A DNA stretch of 64,000 nt from Megamerina dolium (lineage: Eukaryota > Arthropoda > Insecta > Diptera > Megamerinidae). The stretch lies in contig OY978528.1 in assembly GCA_963854835.1 (NCBI GenBank), positions 38,989,960-39,053,959 of the forward strand. The letters are read 5' to 3'. Shown one piece after another: positions 49,401 through 55,480 of the stretch; the first letter of the stretch is position 1, and the number at the start of each line of letters is the position of its first letter. The translations under genes and the position numbers were made by a program. Below the pieces are notes generated by a model. It searched no databases, was not told where the DNA came from, and saw only the letters and a program-made list of their open reading frames with translations.

Positions 49401-50550
49401 TAAGTGTACTATGTATATATGCATATTAGACCAACTCATGAGAAACAATTCCTGCTGTTTATTCTTAAAAATTAACATTATTACTTTACTTGATAATCCC
49501 CAAAATATTTCAGTTGAGTTCAGAAGGCGGATCGTTTTGAACGAAACCTTAAATTTTGTATTGTATATTAAAAACTAGTGCTGTAGCTCAGTGGTTAGTG
49601 TGTTGGCCTTCTGATCTGTAGGTCGTGGGTTCAATCCCCGGCTGAAGCATAACTTCAGCCGGGGATTGAATAATATCGAAAATATTTTTCTTTCGAACGG
49701 TACCCACCTGTCGGCAAGCAGTGGCAATTCTTCCGGCAGTAAAAATTTGCCAAGAAAAAGCTTCTAAAAGAACTCTGTGACAAAGCTCAATAAAGTGATG
49801 TCGCAAAAGTTCTGCTGTTCGGAACCGGTTAAAATAAGTACGTCCCTTCTAATACAGTCCAAAATTTGACACGCACAACAGTAATGGAAGAGAAGCTCGA
49901 CCAAAGAAGCCTTTAGGGCTTTAAGTGCCACATATTTATTTTTTTTTTTATACATATATTAAAAACGACCGTTTGAAGAATTTAAGAAGTAAAGGTTTTG
50001 AAATGTTCCTTTAAAAATAAAATCAAACACTATTTTGTGGTAAGGTCTTAGAATAATTCTAATAAAAAATGCAATATATGGACATACACATAATTTAAAA
50101 ATACTTATTGGCTCGTTCACACAGTTCACTACTATCTACTACTACTAGTACTACTTCTTTTACTTACTCGACTAAAGTAAGAAGTAAAATGGTACCGTTG
50201 TAGAAGTAACAGCTACGCATTGCGTGTACGCATATGCATATACATACATATGTATGTAAATGAGAAATGGGGCAAAATATAACAGCAAAACAGTATTGTT
50301 GTTATAAATAAAAAGTGTCTTGAAGGTTTTGCCTTATTTTTAATTTCTTTGCATCTAAGCATTTCTTTGATGATTAATAAAACACCAATACTTATATATA
50401 TTATATTGTATTGTATATAAATATGTACTTAAGGTATTATGTAAGTGTAATATAAATTGTTTTTTTAGTGTATGATTTACTTACCTTTGTAATAAATAAT
50501 AAATATGATAAAATCACAAGCAAAATATGCGGCCGCGTATGTTGTCCCAT
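34476..50550 (-). CDS. dyl: Dusky-like (ZP-domain apical membrane protein), two coding exons 14 kb apart
   Basis: Coding exon 1 is 50550-50485 (22 codons, MGQHTRPHILLVILSYLLF..., a signal peptide) and ends at a GTAAGT donor in phase 0. Exon 2 is 36266-34476, opening in phase 0 after the acceptor TATTACAG. Together they give 618 residues. After a Gly-rich stretch, residues ~105-365 are a ZP domain (LQVQCEKTHMRVNIEFDRP through CPEPKCG) with regularly placed cysteines. A Pro/Gly-rich region follows, then a furin site RRRRD at 507-511, a transmembrane helix at ~579-602 and a 16-residue tail. The wording of the ZP domain fits the miniature/dusky/dusky-like group. These proteins link the apical membrane to cuticle and shape trichomes and bristles. 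The choice of dusky-like within that group rests partly on recalled 3L location. Confidence 0.87.
36811..36902. repeat. 46-bp direct duplication
   Basis: AAATTCAAATGAATTTTTTG starts at 36811 and again at 36857. The 46-bp units differ at two bases. It lies in the dusky-like intron. Confidence 0.9.
37088..38739 (-). mobile_element. Tc1 (DD34E) element, copy B, full length and apparently intact
   Basis: 1,652 bp with the same ends as copy A (CAGTGGCTCCCAGCTTATTT ... GAGCCACTG) and flanking TA on both sides (37086-37087, 38740-38741). It differs from copy A by only a few bases. It sits in unique intron sequence rather than in TA repeats. Confidence 0.94.
37328..38368 (-). CDS. Tc1-family transposase, 346 aa, complete DDE triad
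   Basis: Residues 1-110 hold the double helix-turn-helix DNA-binding region. The catalytic residues are D152 (FADESKFN), D243 (YQDNDPKHK) and E278 (SPDMNVIENLW), giving DD34E spacing. No stop or frameshift is present. The length is normal for Tc1 (about 340 residues). It differs from copy A at a handful of sites (for example Gly9 for Arg, Phe for Leu in RRLDFAKEH, Asn for Lys in HIINTP). The only change affecting a catalytic residue is Asp152 here against Tyr in copy A. It could be active. Confidence 0.95.
   Translation of the reverse strand: MGRRTTMEGRKLVINHFRKGQSVRKIAEMTNLSASTVQYIIQRFVRENRLENKGREAPNKIFNASDERYIVRKIKKNPKLSAPKLAAEVQREIGKSSSAETVRRVLRNQDLNGRVARKKPFISKMNIQRRLDFAKEHIINTPAFWNTVIFADESKFNIFGSDGMSYVWRKANTELNKENLKPTVKHGGGSVMVWACMSAAGVGELVFIEETMDKMKYLEILKNNLLQSADKLGLRDEFRYYQDNDPKHKSGIVQSWLIWNCPHLMSPPPQSPDMNVIENLWSILDNKIRTHKISNKQDLKKVLMEEWKKITPDITQKLVDSMPNRLQAVINAKGCQLNIKINLLCF
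38740..39346. other. Intron sequence between Tc1 copy B and the gypsy element
   Basis: AT-rich. A CCTACATATATATGTAGG-like palindrome lies near 39178-39198. Nothing coding. Confidence 0.45.
39347..39784 (-). repeat. 3' LTR
   Basis: 438 bp, begins TGTTACG on the plus strand and ends CTCGTTACA. It appears identical to the 5' LTR. Confidence 0.95.
39785..39819 (-). other. Polypurine tract and adjoining hairpin
   Basis: Immediately upstream of the 3' LTR, the element strand reads GTTAAGAGGAGGGCAG (39785-39800), the plus-strand primer. Next to it, 39801-39808 and 39812-39819 form an 8-bp perfect hairpin (CTTGTTCG/CGAACAAG, loop TCC), just after the pol stop at 39823. Confidence 0.8.
39823..43410 (-). 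CDS. pol: Gypsy Pol: protease, reverse transcriptase, RNase H, integrase
   Basis: The frame is open from 43410, where -1 frameshifting from gag would enter, to the stop at 39823. Counting from the GTG at 43368, there are 1,181 residues. Protease has LDTGAS at 33-38. RT has FCVDYRKLN, DLQSGYWQ, MPFGLCNAPATF and catalytic YLDD at 453-456. RNase H starts at TDAS 601. Integrase has an HHCC zinc motif (H835, H843, C873, C876) and catalytic D905, D965, E1001 with 35 residues between the last two. A GPY/F-type end (EGPYEIIAKI) closes the protein. No ATG exists near the start; the first Met codon in frame is at residue 27. This supports expression as a Gag-Pol fusion. All active-site residues are present. 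Confidence 0.95.
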   Translation of the reverse strand, partial: LDRVSSAGRELTPTVGCPIIHISQLQRVPSSLTIDGKLDNMEFMLTLDTGASHSIIKSDLVKRFEPLMGIKLRTATGEDAQILGKIKKLVSIGNCTWEHEFIVADIIDDVIIGVDFMIDNGFTLDLNQRILRYANVELPLNIGYKRSGNIKRVLACQRQEVPAKSEAVIWAQMNVDDGTGKLWLVEADKEITNKNIILGRTLVEPKENGIVPVRILNPTNTSTVVKKGMVIGHCQEVTAVVDCEKGSSIKSGRSGTVRAEIEAQMEEWAGVLTKQQKEKALQVLEKYSSIFSSNGKTGGRTTIVKHHIDTGDSRPIRQAPRRVPLAKRDEAIKLISDMQKQGVIEPSASPWSSPVVLVKKKDGSTRFCVDYRKLNDITKKDSYPLPRIDDTLDTLSGAKWFSTLDLQSGYWQVELGKEDKEKTAFSIGDGLWQFTVMPFGLCNAPATFERLMERVLRGLHWKTCLVYLDDIIVMGKDFNDHLEKLKEVFERIQSAGLKLNMKKCSLFRREVKYLGHKVTTEGVHTDEEKVAAVQEWPIPSNLHELRSFLGLCTYYRRFVPGFANIASSLHELTRKNKPFVWGEDQQKAFEQLKEKLCSAPILAYPVPGQKFVLDTDASGYGIGGVLSQIIDGQEKVIAYYSKILSKPERNYCVTRRELLAILECVKYFHKYLYGQSFHLRTDHSALRWLLQFKNPEGQLARWIERLQSYDFTIEHRKGGHHGNADALSRRPCKMECKHCSRVESKEHIVDIRLTNILPEESWTTERVQEDQRNDPDLVKIMEYKEQGIRPDWQEMANESPIAKAYWAQWQSLHLRDGCLFRAWESVDGKITNDLLVVPKARINEVIAEYHNASSGGHLGITKTVEKIKNRFYWVGCHDHVADWIRKCKQCAMAKGPTKKSRGKMHQYTVGAPFERIAMDIAGPFPISNAGNKYVLVVIDYFSKWPEVYPIPNQEASTVADVFVNQWVTRFGVPMELHSDQGRNFESVVFQEICRMLGIYKTRTTPLHPQSDGMVERFNRTLEEYLRKVVDKYQRDWDVHIPMFLMAYRCAQHDTTATTPAMAIFGNELRLPADLKFGVVTPTRSTEGNYTSEKREQLDEVHRFIRERSQMISDKMKARYDLKANSKGFYEGELVMLHNPQRKKGLSPKLQTHWEGPYEIIAKINDVVYRIQRAWNKRAKFKVVHLERLAPYRGEV
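43357..43416 (-). promoter_or_regulatory. -1 ribosomal frameshift signal at the gag-pol junction
   Basis: Element strand: heptamer GTTAAAC (43416-43410) in gag phase G TTA AAC, immediately followed by the gag stop TAG (43409-43407). A 6-nt spacer (43409-43404) leads to an 11-bp perfect stem, GAGTCAGTTCA (43403-43393) with TGAACTGACTC (43384-43374). The 8-nt loop GCGGGGCG contains GGGGC, which is complementary to GCCCC at 43361-43357, so an H-type pseudoknot can form. pol is in the -1 frame and open from the slip site. GTTAAAC is a known slippery heptamer. Confidence 0.85.
43407..44834 (-). CDS. gag: Gypsy Gag with N-terminal SAP-like domain, coiled coil and CCHC knuckle
   Basis: 475 residues, ATG at 44834. 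Residues ~5-40 (LKVDQLKKLLVEMNLSSSGA, then KAELLVRLRQAM) match the two-helix SAP motif normally found in chromatin and DNA-binding proteins. Residues ~75-205 are a long charged coiled coil containing repeats of QEHSAELRxEIQ. Residues ~220-400 are the retrotransposon gag core (PPTFDGSTPFNIFKLQFE, LQEFASDIERLCHLAF). CCHC zinc knuckle CFICDKPGHMARDC is at 428-441, followed by a basic RLRRKRSRSNSPGR tail. The protein forms the virus-like particle and binds the element RNA. The reading frame is intact. Confidence 0.93.
   Translation of the reverse strand: MVKIDQLKVDQLKKLLVEMNLSSSGAKAELLVRLRQAMEAKGINVEEHEFFEEADMQAVVHAEEESKIDSSGQLMDFMKTMMLQQQQQLQEHSAELRTEIQGNASRIDSKFQEHSVRQENAMGEFQKTIDYKLQEHSAELRMEIQEGSARQEHVIENLQKGIEIRFQEISGTINEKVMDLKEHVDDLEDKFEKLQHDLNQLKINGPATSVIRDSSTIKLKPPTFDGSTPFNIFKLQFETTASKNQWDDSDKTAALIVALKGNASEVLQMIPEKDRGSYQSLMDTLQRKYGNEYKSQLHRVELRSRVQRSNESLQEFASDIERLCHLAFSGNSEEFVEKIKIEAFIDGIRDGETKRALVMSPRNTYAETVSSALTYEAASLMCRPMPRVRQLETETADLVEAVCQAFKSVVQPEGRTTGRRENKFTGKCFICDKPGHMARDCRLRRKRSRSNSPGRQKKENKVDSDRSTNTNPSLN
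44844..44861 (-). other. Primer-binding site for tRNA-Leu
   Basis: Two bases inside the 5' LTR, the element strand reads TGGTGTCAGAAGTGGGAT. It is complementary to CCCACTTCTGACA plus CCA, the 3' end of animal tRNA-Leu(CAA) as I recall it. tRNA-Leu priming is known for some insect Ty3/gypsy elements. Confidence 0.8.
44864..45301 (-). repeat. 5' LTR
   Basis: 438 bp, the same sequence as the 3' LTR. It should contain the element promoter, but no clear TATA box with known start was assigned. Confidence 0.95.
45306..45743 (+). mobile_element. Solo LTR of the same gypsy family, opposite orientation
   Basis: 438 bp, from TGTAACGAG to AAACGTAACA. It is the reverse complement of the adjoining 5' LTR with as few as one visible difference (His to Tyr codon in a chance frame). 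Only ATAT (45302-45305) separates the two, and ATAT follows again at 45744-45747. The order is ATAT-element-ATAT-solo LTR-ATAT. The pair forms an ~880-bp palindrome. Confidence 0.93.
45748..47039. other. Unique AT-rich intron sequence
   Basis: No gene or strong repeat. ATGCAAGAAACAAGTAAGCAAG-like short duplications occur near 46332-46390. Confidence 0.4.
47040..48640 (-). repeat. Dispersed long repeat, reverse copy
   Basis: On the minus strand this matches the family at 8212-10660. It carries a (CCGT)n block at about 47188-47222 and then ~300-bp units with GTGGGCGTGG and TTTGTATGGGGGCTACGATA phrases. It ends with the ATACCCTGCATATGTAG / GTCGGCTGGGGC start near 48585-48628. Its units are more diverged from one another than those in the first array. 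Confidence 0.75.
48771..48831. repeat. 27-bp inverted repeat (hairpin) beside a (CT)n tract
   Basis: The arms 48771-48797 and 48805-48831 are reverse complements with one mismatch; the loop is GCTATGA. A (CT)10 tract at 48750-48770 touches the left arm. Confidence 0.93.
48832..49563. other. AT-rich intron sequence
   Basis: No coding potential or recognised repeat. Confidence 0.4.
49576..49954 (+). mobile_element. Full-length tRNA-derived SINE with 12-bp target duplication
   Basis: The head has an RNA polymerase III A box (TAGCTCAGTGGTTAG at 49584-49598) and B box (GGTTCAATCCC at 49628-49638). The base triplet at the anticodon position reads TCT, so a tRNA-Arg origin is possible. A ~290-bp tRNA-unrelated body and a T-rich tail follow. 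The target duplication TATATTAAAAAC flanks it at 49564-49575 and 49955-49966, which shows retroposition by a LINE. Right after the B box lies an 18-bp perfect foldback (49630-49647 / 49653-49670). The start of the window carries another copy without it. Confidence 0.9.
49967..50484. other. Intron sequence next to dusky-like exon 1
   Basis: A (CTACTA)n-like tract occurs near 50130-50175; ATACATACATATGTATGT is near 50240. No gene. Confidence 0.4.
50485..50550 (-). CDS. dyl: Signal-peptide exon of dusky-like
   Basis: The minus strand reads a 66-bp open exon. It has a basic start (MGQHTRPH), a hydrophobic core of about 12 residues (ILLVILSYLLF) and Lys, followed directly by GTAAGTAAA. The frame joins exon 2 (YGHCEG...) without a stop and gives the protein the signal sequence it otherwise lacks. 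ATG at 50550. A possible TATTTAAG box lies about 110 bp upstream at 50661-50668. Confidence 0.82.
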
Positions 50551-50820
50551 TTTGGGTGCGTCTGTTGGTATGTGTGTGTTTTTAAGTGTACGTGCGTTGC
50601 TCTCCTAAAATATCACCGCAATAAATAGCTGGCAATTATACGTCATGCGAGAGAGCAGCTACTTAAATACAAACAATTTTCGTTGTAACTATCATTAATC
50701 CGATTATCTAAAAATAAAAATAAAATTCAAAAATTAGTTGATATTAAATAAGCGTTTATAGTTACTGAGTATTTGAGAATAAATGTATAAAATCAATTTT
50801 AAATTCATGCTTACTATGTA
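50551..50820 (-). promoter_or_regulatory. 5' UTR and likely promoter of dusky-like
   Basis: Only 270 bp separate the dyl ATG from the Tc1-family element. On the minus strand TATTTAAG (50661-50668) could be a TATA-like box. If so, the 5' UTR is about 80-90 bp. The assignment is inferred from position. Confidence 0.35.
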
Positions 50821-52444
50821 CAGTGAGCGACAAAAGTCTACATACGGCGACCATTTCGGCTATCTGACATGTCCAAAAGCATAATGAAAAGAAGTAATGA
50901 TGCAATTTTGTTTTAAATATGTTTTTATCATTACATAGCAAAAATTATCTTATTTCATTAAAAACTTAAGTTATTAACATAAAACGAAAAAAATTCAATG
51001 ACAAAAGTCTACATACGGCGCGCATTCCACGCTTCTTTTTTGTTGTGTGTTGCGGCGCCATAACGGGAAAGTACCGCTAGTTACATTTTGCTGTTTTGCT
51101 TGGTAATAGACATACTTGGATTGCATTTAGTTGTATTTTGGCTGTTTCCAGAAGTTCGTGGTTGTGACAATGGCTTCCCGTAAAGAAATATCAATTGATT
51201 TGCGAAACTTAGTAGTAAAGTATAGAAATGAAAACAAATCGTATGGTGAAATATCAAGCTTATTAAATTTAACAAAATCAACAGTTCAAACAATATTCAA
51301 TAACTACAAAAAAACGAATAGTCTTGAAAATAAACCGCGTAGTGGTCGCCCAAAGAAGCTGAGTCGCAGAGATGTATCGTTCATTTTGAAAGAAGTGGAT
51401 CAAAATCCGAAAGTGGCAGGCACTAAGTTGGCCGCAGAGCTAGCAACTAGGTCAAATACAAATGTGCATCCACGAACAGTTCAAAGAGCCTTGAATAATA
51501 ATGGGTTTCACAGCAGAACTCCGCGTAGGAAACCGTATATAAGTGAAAAATATCGCAAACTTCGTTTGGAATTCGCGCAAAAGCATTTAGACAAGGGAAT
51601 TGATTTCTGGAAACGAGTATTATTTACAGATGAGTCAAAATATAATTTATTTGGAAGTGACGGTAGAGCCAAAATTTGGAGAAAACCAAATACCGCAATG
51701 AACCCGAAACACTTAGTTCCTACGGTGAAGCATGGCGGTGAGAGTGTAATGGTTTGGGGCGCTGTCGCTGCATCTGGAGTTGGAAATTTGGTATTTGTGG
51801 AGGGTAACATGGATCGCTTTCAATATAAATCTATTTTGAAACAAAACTTAAAAGCATCGGTTGATAAACTATGCCTTGGTGAGAGTTGGATCTACCAACA
51901 GGATAGCGATCTAAAACATACCGCCCACATCGTGAGGGACTGGCTGCTTTACTACGCTCCACGACAACTGTATTCACCTCCTCAAAGCCCAGACTTAAAT
52001 ATTATTGAACACGTTTGGGAGCTTTTGGAGCGGAAGATACGGAAACATCACATTACTAGTGCCCTAGTACTAAAAGAGAAGCTGCAACAGGAATGGCAAC
52101 AAATAACGGCCATTGAAATCGAAAATTCAGTCGTTTCAATGCCCCGACGTTTGCAAGCAGTTATAGATGCTCAACCAAATATTAAACGACGACTTATTTT
52201 AACTTTTATTGCCTTATCAAAGTATTTCCTTTTGATTTTCAAATCGTACGTAGACTTTTGTCATTGAATTTTTTTCGTTTTATGTTAATAACTTGTTAAG
52301 TTTTTAATGAAATAAGATAATTTTTGCTATGTAATAATAAAAGCATATTTAAAACAAAATTGCATCATTACTTCTTTTCATTATGCTTTTGGACATGTCA
52401 GATAGCAGAAATGGTCGCCGTACGTAGACTTTTGTCGCTCACTG
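50821..52444 (+). mobile_element. Tc1-family element with ~200-bp IR/DR ends, full length
   Basis: Ends CAGTGAGCGACAAAAGTC at 50821 and its inverse at 52444, with TA on both sides. Inverted similarity extends about 200 bp. Within each end, ACAAAAGTCTACATACGG-like sequence occurs twice (50830 and 51001 on the left; inverses near 52245 and 52415 on the right). This is the IR/DR layout of Sleeping Beauty-like and Minos/Paris-like elements. It carries one open transposase gene. Confidence 0.93.
51170..52267 (+). CDS. Tc1-family transposase, 365 aa, intact triad
   Basis: The ATG at 51170 (MASRKEISID) is chosen because the upstream 13 codons are in the terminal repeat region. Two helix-turn-helix units flank a GRPR-like motif (SGRPKKL, 58-64). 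Catalytic residues are D154 (FTDESKYN), D245 (YQQDSDLKH) and E280 (SPDLNIIEHVW): DD34E. Two unusual residues stand at conserved places: Glu in GGESVMVWG, where Gly is normal, and SDL for the usual NDP after the second Asp. The last ~30 codons run into the right terminal repeat. It is open and possibly active, although those substitutions may weaken it. Confidence 0.92.
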   Translation: MASRKEISIDLRNLVVKYRNENKSYGEISSLLNLTKSTVQTIFNNYKKTNSLENKPRSGRPKKLSRRDVSFILKEVDQNPKVAGTKLAAELATRSNTNVHPRTVQRALNNNGFHSRTPRRKPYISEKYRKLRLEFAQKHLDKGIDFWKRVLFTDESKYNLFGSDGRAKIWRKPNTAMNPKHLVPTVKHGGESVMVWGAVAASGVGNLVFVEGNMDRFQYKSILKQNLKASVDKLCLGESWIYQQDSDLKHTAHIVRDWLLYYAPRQLYSPPQSPDLNIIEHVWELLERKIRKHHITSALVLKEKLQQEWQQITAIEIENSVVSMPRRLQAVIDAQPNIKRRLILTFIALSKYFLLIFKSYVDFCH

Positions 52445-54985
52445 TAGTTAATCGGTAAATACCATTGTAATTCTGTTAATCCATGTAAACATTAAATTTC
52501 TCTTTACTCCAGAGCAGCATGGCATTTCATTGTAATCAATTTCATTATCACCGTTGGGAGGCTGATAGAGAGCGTATGAAGACAAATAATGAGAGTTTGT
52601 GTGTGCTTGTGTGAGAGAGAGAAAACGTACGTTTATGCAACGTTACCAGATATGCTGCAAATTTTGTTTATGTAAATTAAGCGAATACAACGATAAAATT
52701 AACATGTTCCAAAATAATAATTTTTCGTAATGTGTCGATTTTAAAAGTACGGACACGAAAATGATTCGTAACTTGAATTGTTGAATGTTGAACACCTGTG
52801 ATAACAGGCAAAGAATCAACGAAATCTAAACATACAATTATTCGGGTCCAAGGCTGGATCAGTGCGTTTGAGTCGAAGGGCACTGCTAAGCAGTACAGTT
52901 GAATCGAACAGTACCGACAACTAGTACATTCATGTCGATGAGTACCAACAAGTCGCGATATTCGTACCGAAGAGTCCACGATCTATGAATCGAAGCGTTA
53001 TCACCAAGCACTAGAATCGAAGTGTTACCCATTAGCAGTGGAGTGTCGAAAAATTCCCTACTCACAGCAAAGTCAAAGTATTACCAACAATCATTAGACT
53101 CAAAGAAGTCTTATAGAAAACTCTGAAAAGGCTCATAAATTCATTCATAAAAGTCTTAAAAGGCTTATGATATTGATTTAAACAAAAAATCGATAAACAT
53201 ACAGAATTCAACCAAATGAATAGAATTTTAAGAGTAATTTTTAATATCTTTTCGGTGTGTCCTCGTTACAGAAGAAAAACGTGATAATATGGCTCATAAA
53301 GTAAAAAGTGTTAGGATTTAGCACACGATTATGTATAAAATACTCACAAGCGATTTTATTTTTTTCTCCATTTTGTTTGTGATAGCTTAAAGCTAAGTTG
53401 CAACTTTGTAATTTTTTACCAAATTGTTTCCAAAAAGAAGTTTAAGAAAATTCTTGTGAAGAACCAAGTCAATTATGGTTAAAAATTTTTAAAAATTATA
53501 CTTTATAGAAATTTTTTTTTATGAAATTGTGTGTGGGCAAATTTTTGTTTCTGGCAACCCTGTTTATAGATATACACATGAGAAATATGCACACTCATAC
53601 GAACAGAAGGTAATTTAATAGCGTAAAGACCGTGAAATGTAGGAACCACTTTCTATTTTCACTATAACAGTAACAGGCTTTAGTGACGATGATAGCGCTG
53701 CCGAATGCATCAGTAAGAAAAAAATAATAAAAAGAAAAAAGAAAACGAAAAACAACCAATTCCTTCTACAAGAAAAAAAAAAGAAAATTTAGTACGCCGA
53801 CGCAATTTGTTAACACATACACTTGTAAATAAGTTTTTTTTTTAACACATAGCACTATAAGCAGGCATTTATCGCATGCTTTGAACTACTGAATTACTCA
53901 CAATTGCAGCAAATTGCGCATATGATTGCTGTTATCTACACACATATATTTACCGCTGGCGAAAAGTGCCGTTCAAACCTTGTACATAGTATATGTATAT
54001 GTAATACAAAAAATACATCTAACTGCATCGATTCCATTTATAGTATAATTTATTGTCTACGCATGCACATCCGCATACGCTTCAGCAGTATTGTTTCTCT
54101 ATACGTAATGTGGGTATGCTTTATGTATTTTGATTTGAAAAACTGTGGCATATACACGTTTACACGTTACCACCAATGTGAACAGTGTGAGTGCCGACAC
54201 TGTAATTGTGCTATAGAGTCTAACATTCGACTAAAAGCTATTAGTTGCTATTTTCTTGCAGACAGCACGTTTTACAAAACATACACTCTTACCCGATACT
54301 TAGAATGTGGCAACCATTAAGCACACACATACATCTAAAACATTTTGATTAAACTACATTCATACATACATACAAATTTATATTTACGAGTATGCGCATA
54401 TCTTTCAATATGCTACGGTTTGTTGTTATGTCTCTAAGCGTTAAAACGCGTTCAACAAAATGAAACTATTGGTCCATAAATACTTACACGAAGAAGCTTA
54501 TTATTCTTTTAAATCCATGAAAATTATTGTATTTTAGAGTTGCCAACTCTTATGGAATTTCACAAATTAAAAATTAAAACTAAACGATCACATAAATGTG
54601 CACAAAACTCGAAACTCAAGAGTTTCAATTAGCAAAAGAAATTGTGTTAAATAAACTTCACAATTTCCCATGAATTAAGGTCGAACGAACGAATGTTGAA
54701 ATATTTTTGCAACAATGTCGAAGCATTGAAATTATTTCGAACACAAAATGTATGGATTTCGACCTTATTTCAACTCTTTTTTGCAATAATATTGTAACGA
54801 AATTATTCATCTTATTTATTTTGATTGATTTTAAAATTAACTCACTCACTGAGAAACCATTTGATTAATCAATTAAACAATTCATTGTAATTGATAGGCA
54901 TAAATATTTTTGCATACGTGGTGGTATACCAATTCCAATTTAATTGTGATGAGTGACTATACGTGCTTTCTTTAATTTGTTGATT
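52445..54985. other. Non-coding region upstream of dusky-like
   Basis: AT-rich. A (GT/GA) rich patch near 52595-52625 is followed by the repeated-phrase block 52840-53110. No gene can be supported; a 138-codon chance frame at 53904-54320 has no family features. Confidence 0.45.
52840..53110. repeat. Degenerate short-phrase repeats (GAATCGAAG / AGTACCAACA type)
   Basis: Variants of GARTCGAAGNGTTA and AGTACCRACAA recur at irregular ~25-45-bp steps. Examples are GAGTCGAAGGGCACT, GAATCGAACAGTACC, GAATCGAAGCGTTATC, GAATCGAAGTGTTACC and CAAAGTCAAAGTATTACC. GC content is above the surroundings. It may be an exon, a 5' UTR or a regulatory block; the sequence alone does not decide. Confidence 0.5.
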
Positions 54986-55480
54986 AAAATATATTGGCTT
55001 ACAGTCAGCCAAGTCCGATCCTTATATATTCTGTACACTTAATATACTAAACATAGTTCAGTGGATAAAAACTTTTCCAATATATAAAATAGTGGAGTGG
55101 TAGGCACATTTTACAGTATACTTTCACCCTCATTTGTGAATTTCTTCTATATTCTATTTCTTCAGTCTATAATGTCCATCTCTATGTACTATATATGCTC
55201 TATTTACTCTATATGGCTATCCTAGATGGAAAATTAAGTAATTTAACAAAATTGTGGGCTTTGTATGGTAGCTACAAGAAATAGTTGGCGTGGTACTCCC
55301 ATTTATTGCGAAATTATTCAGATAGAAATATGATTGCCTTTGCCGATGAACTCCACATGCTATGGCGGTTTAAAGTGTTTAAAAATGACTTGACTTCGTA
55401 CGGCAGCAACAAAAAGTAGTTGTGAAATTGTTACGCAATACAATATCAATGGACGAGCTAAATATTATTGGCTTGTGACA
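54986..55480 (+). repeat. Degenerate copy of the dispersed long repeat
   Basis: It starts with TTACAGTCAGCCAAGTCCGA, comparable to TTACAGTCGGCTGGGGC at 8212. It continues with TTTGTATGGTAGCTACAAG and GGCGTGGTACTCCCATTTAT, which parallel the unit phrases of the array at 8676-10255. Confidence 0.5.

Larger units (their letters stand above)
36267..50484 (-). other. 14.2-kb intron of dusky-like, repeat-filled
   Basis: The intron is bounded by GTAAGT (50484 downward) and TATTACAG (at 36267). It holds a 46-bp tandem duplication, Tc1 copy B, a full gypsy element with a solo LTR, a dispersed satellite-like repeat, a hairpin and a SINE. Known elements make up about 10.5 kb of it. Confidence 0.8.

Noticed and set aside
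49576..49650. A genuine tRNA gene
   Set aside because: A and B boxes are present, but the anticodon and acceptor stems do not pair and the sequence continues into a SINE body with a target duplication.
53904..54320. 138-codon frame as a gene
   Set aside because: No splice, domain or composition evidence; codon use is that of surrounding AT-rich DNA.
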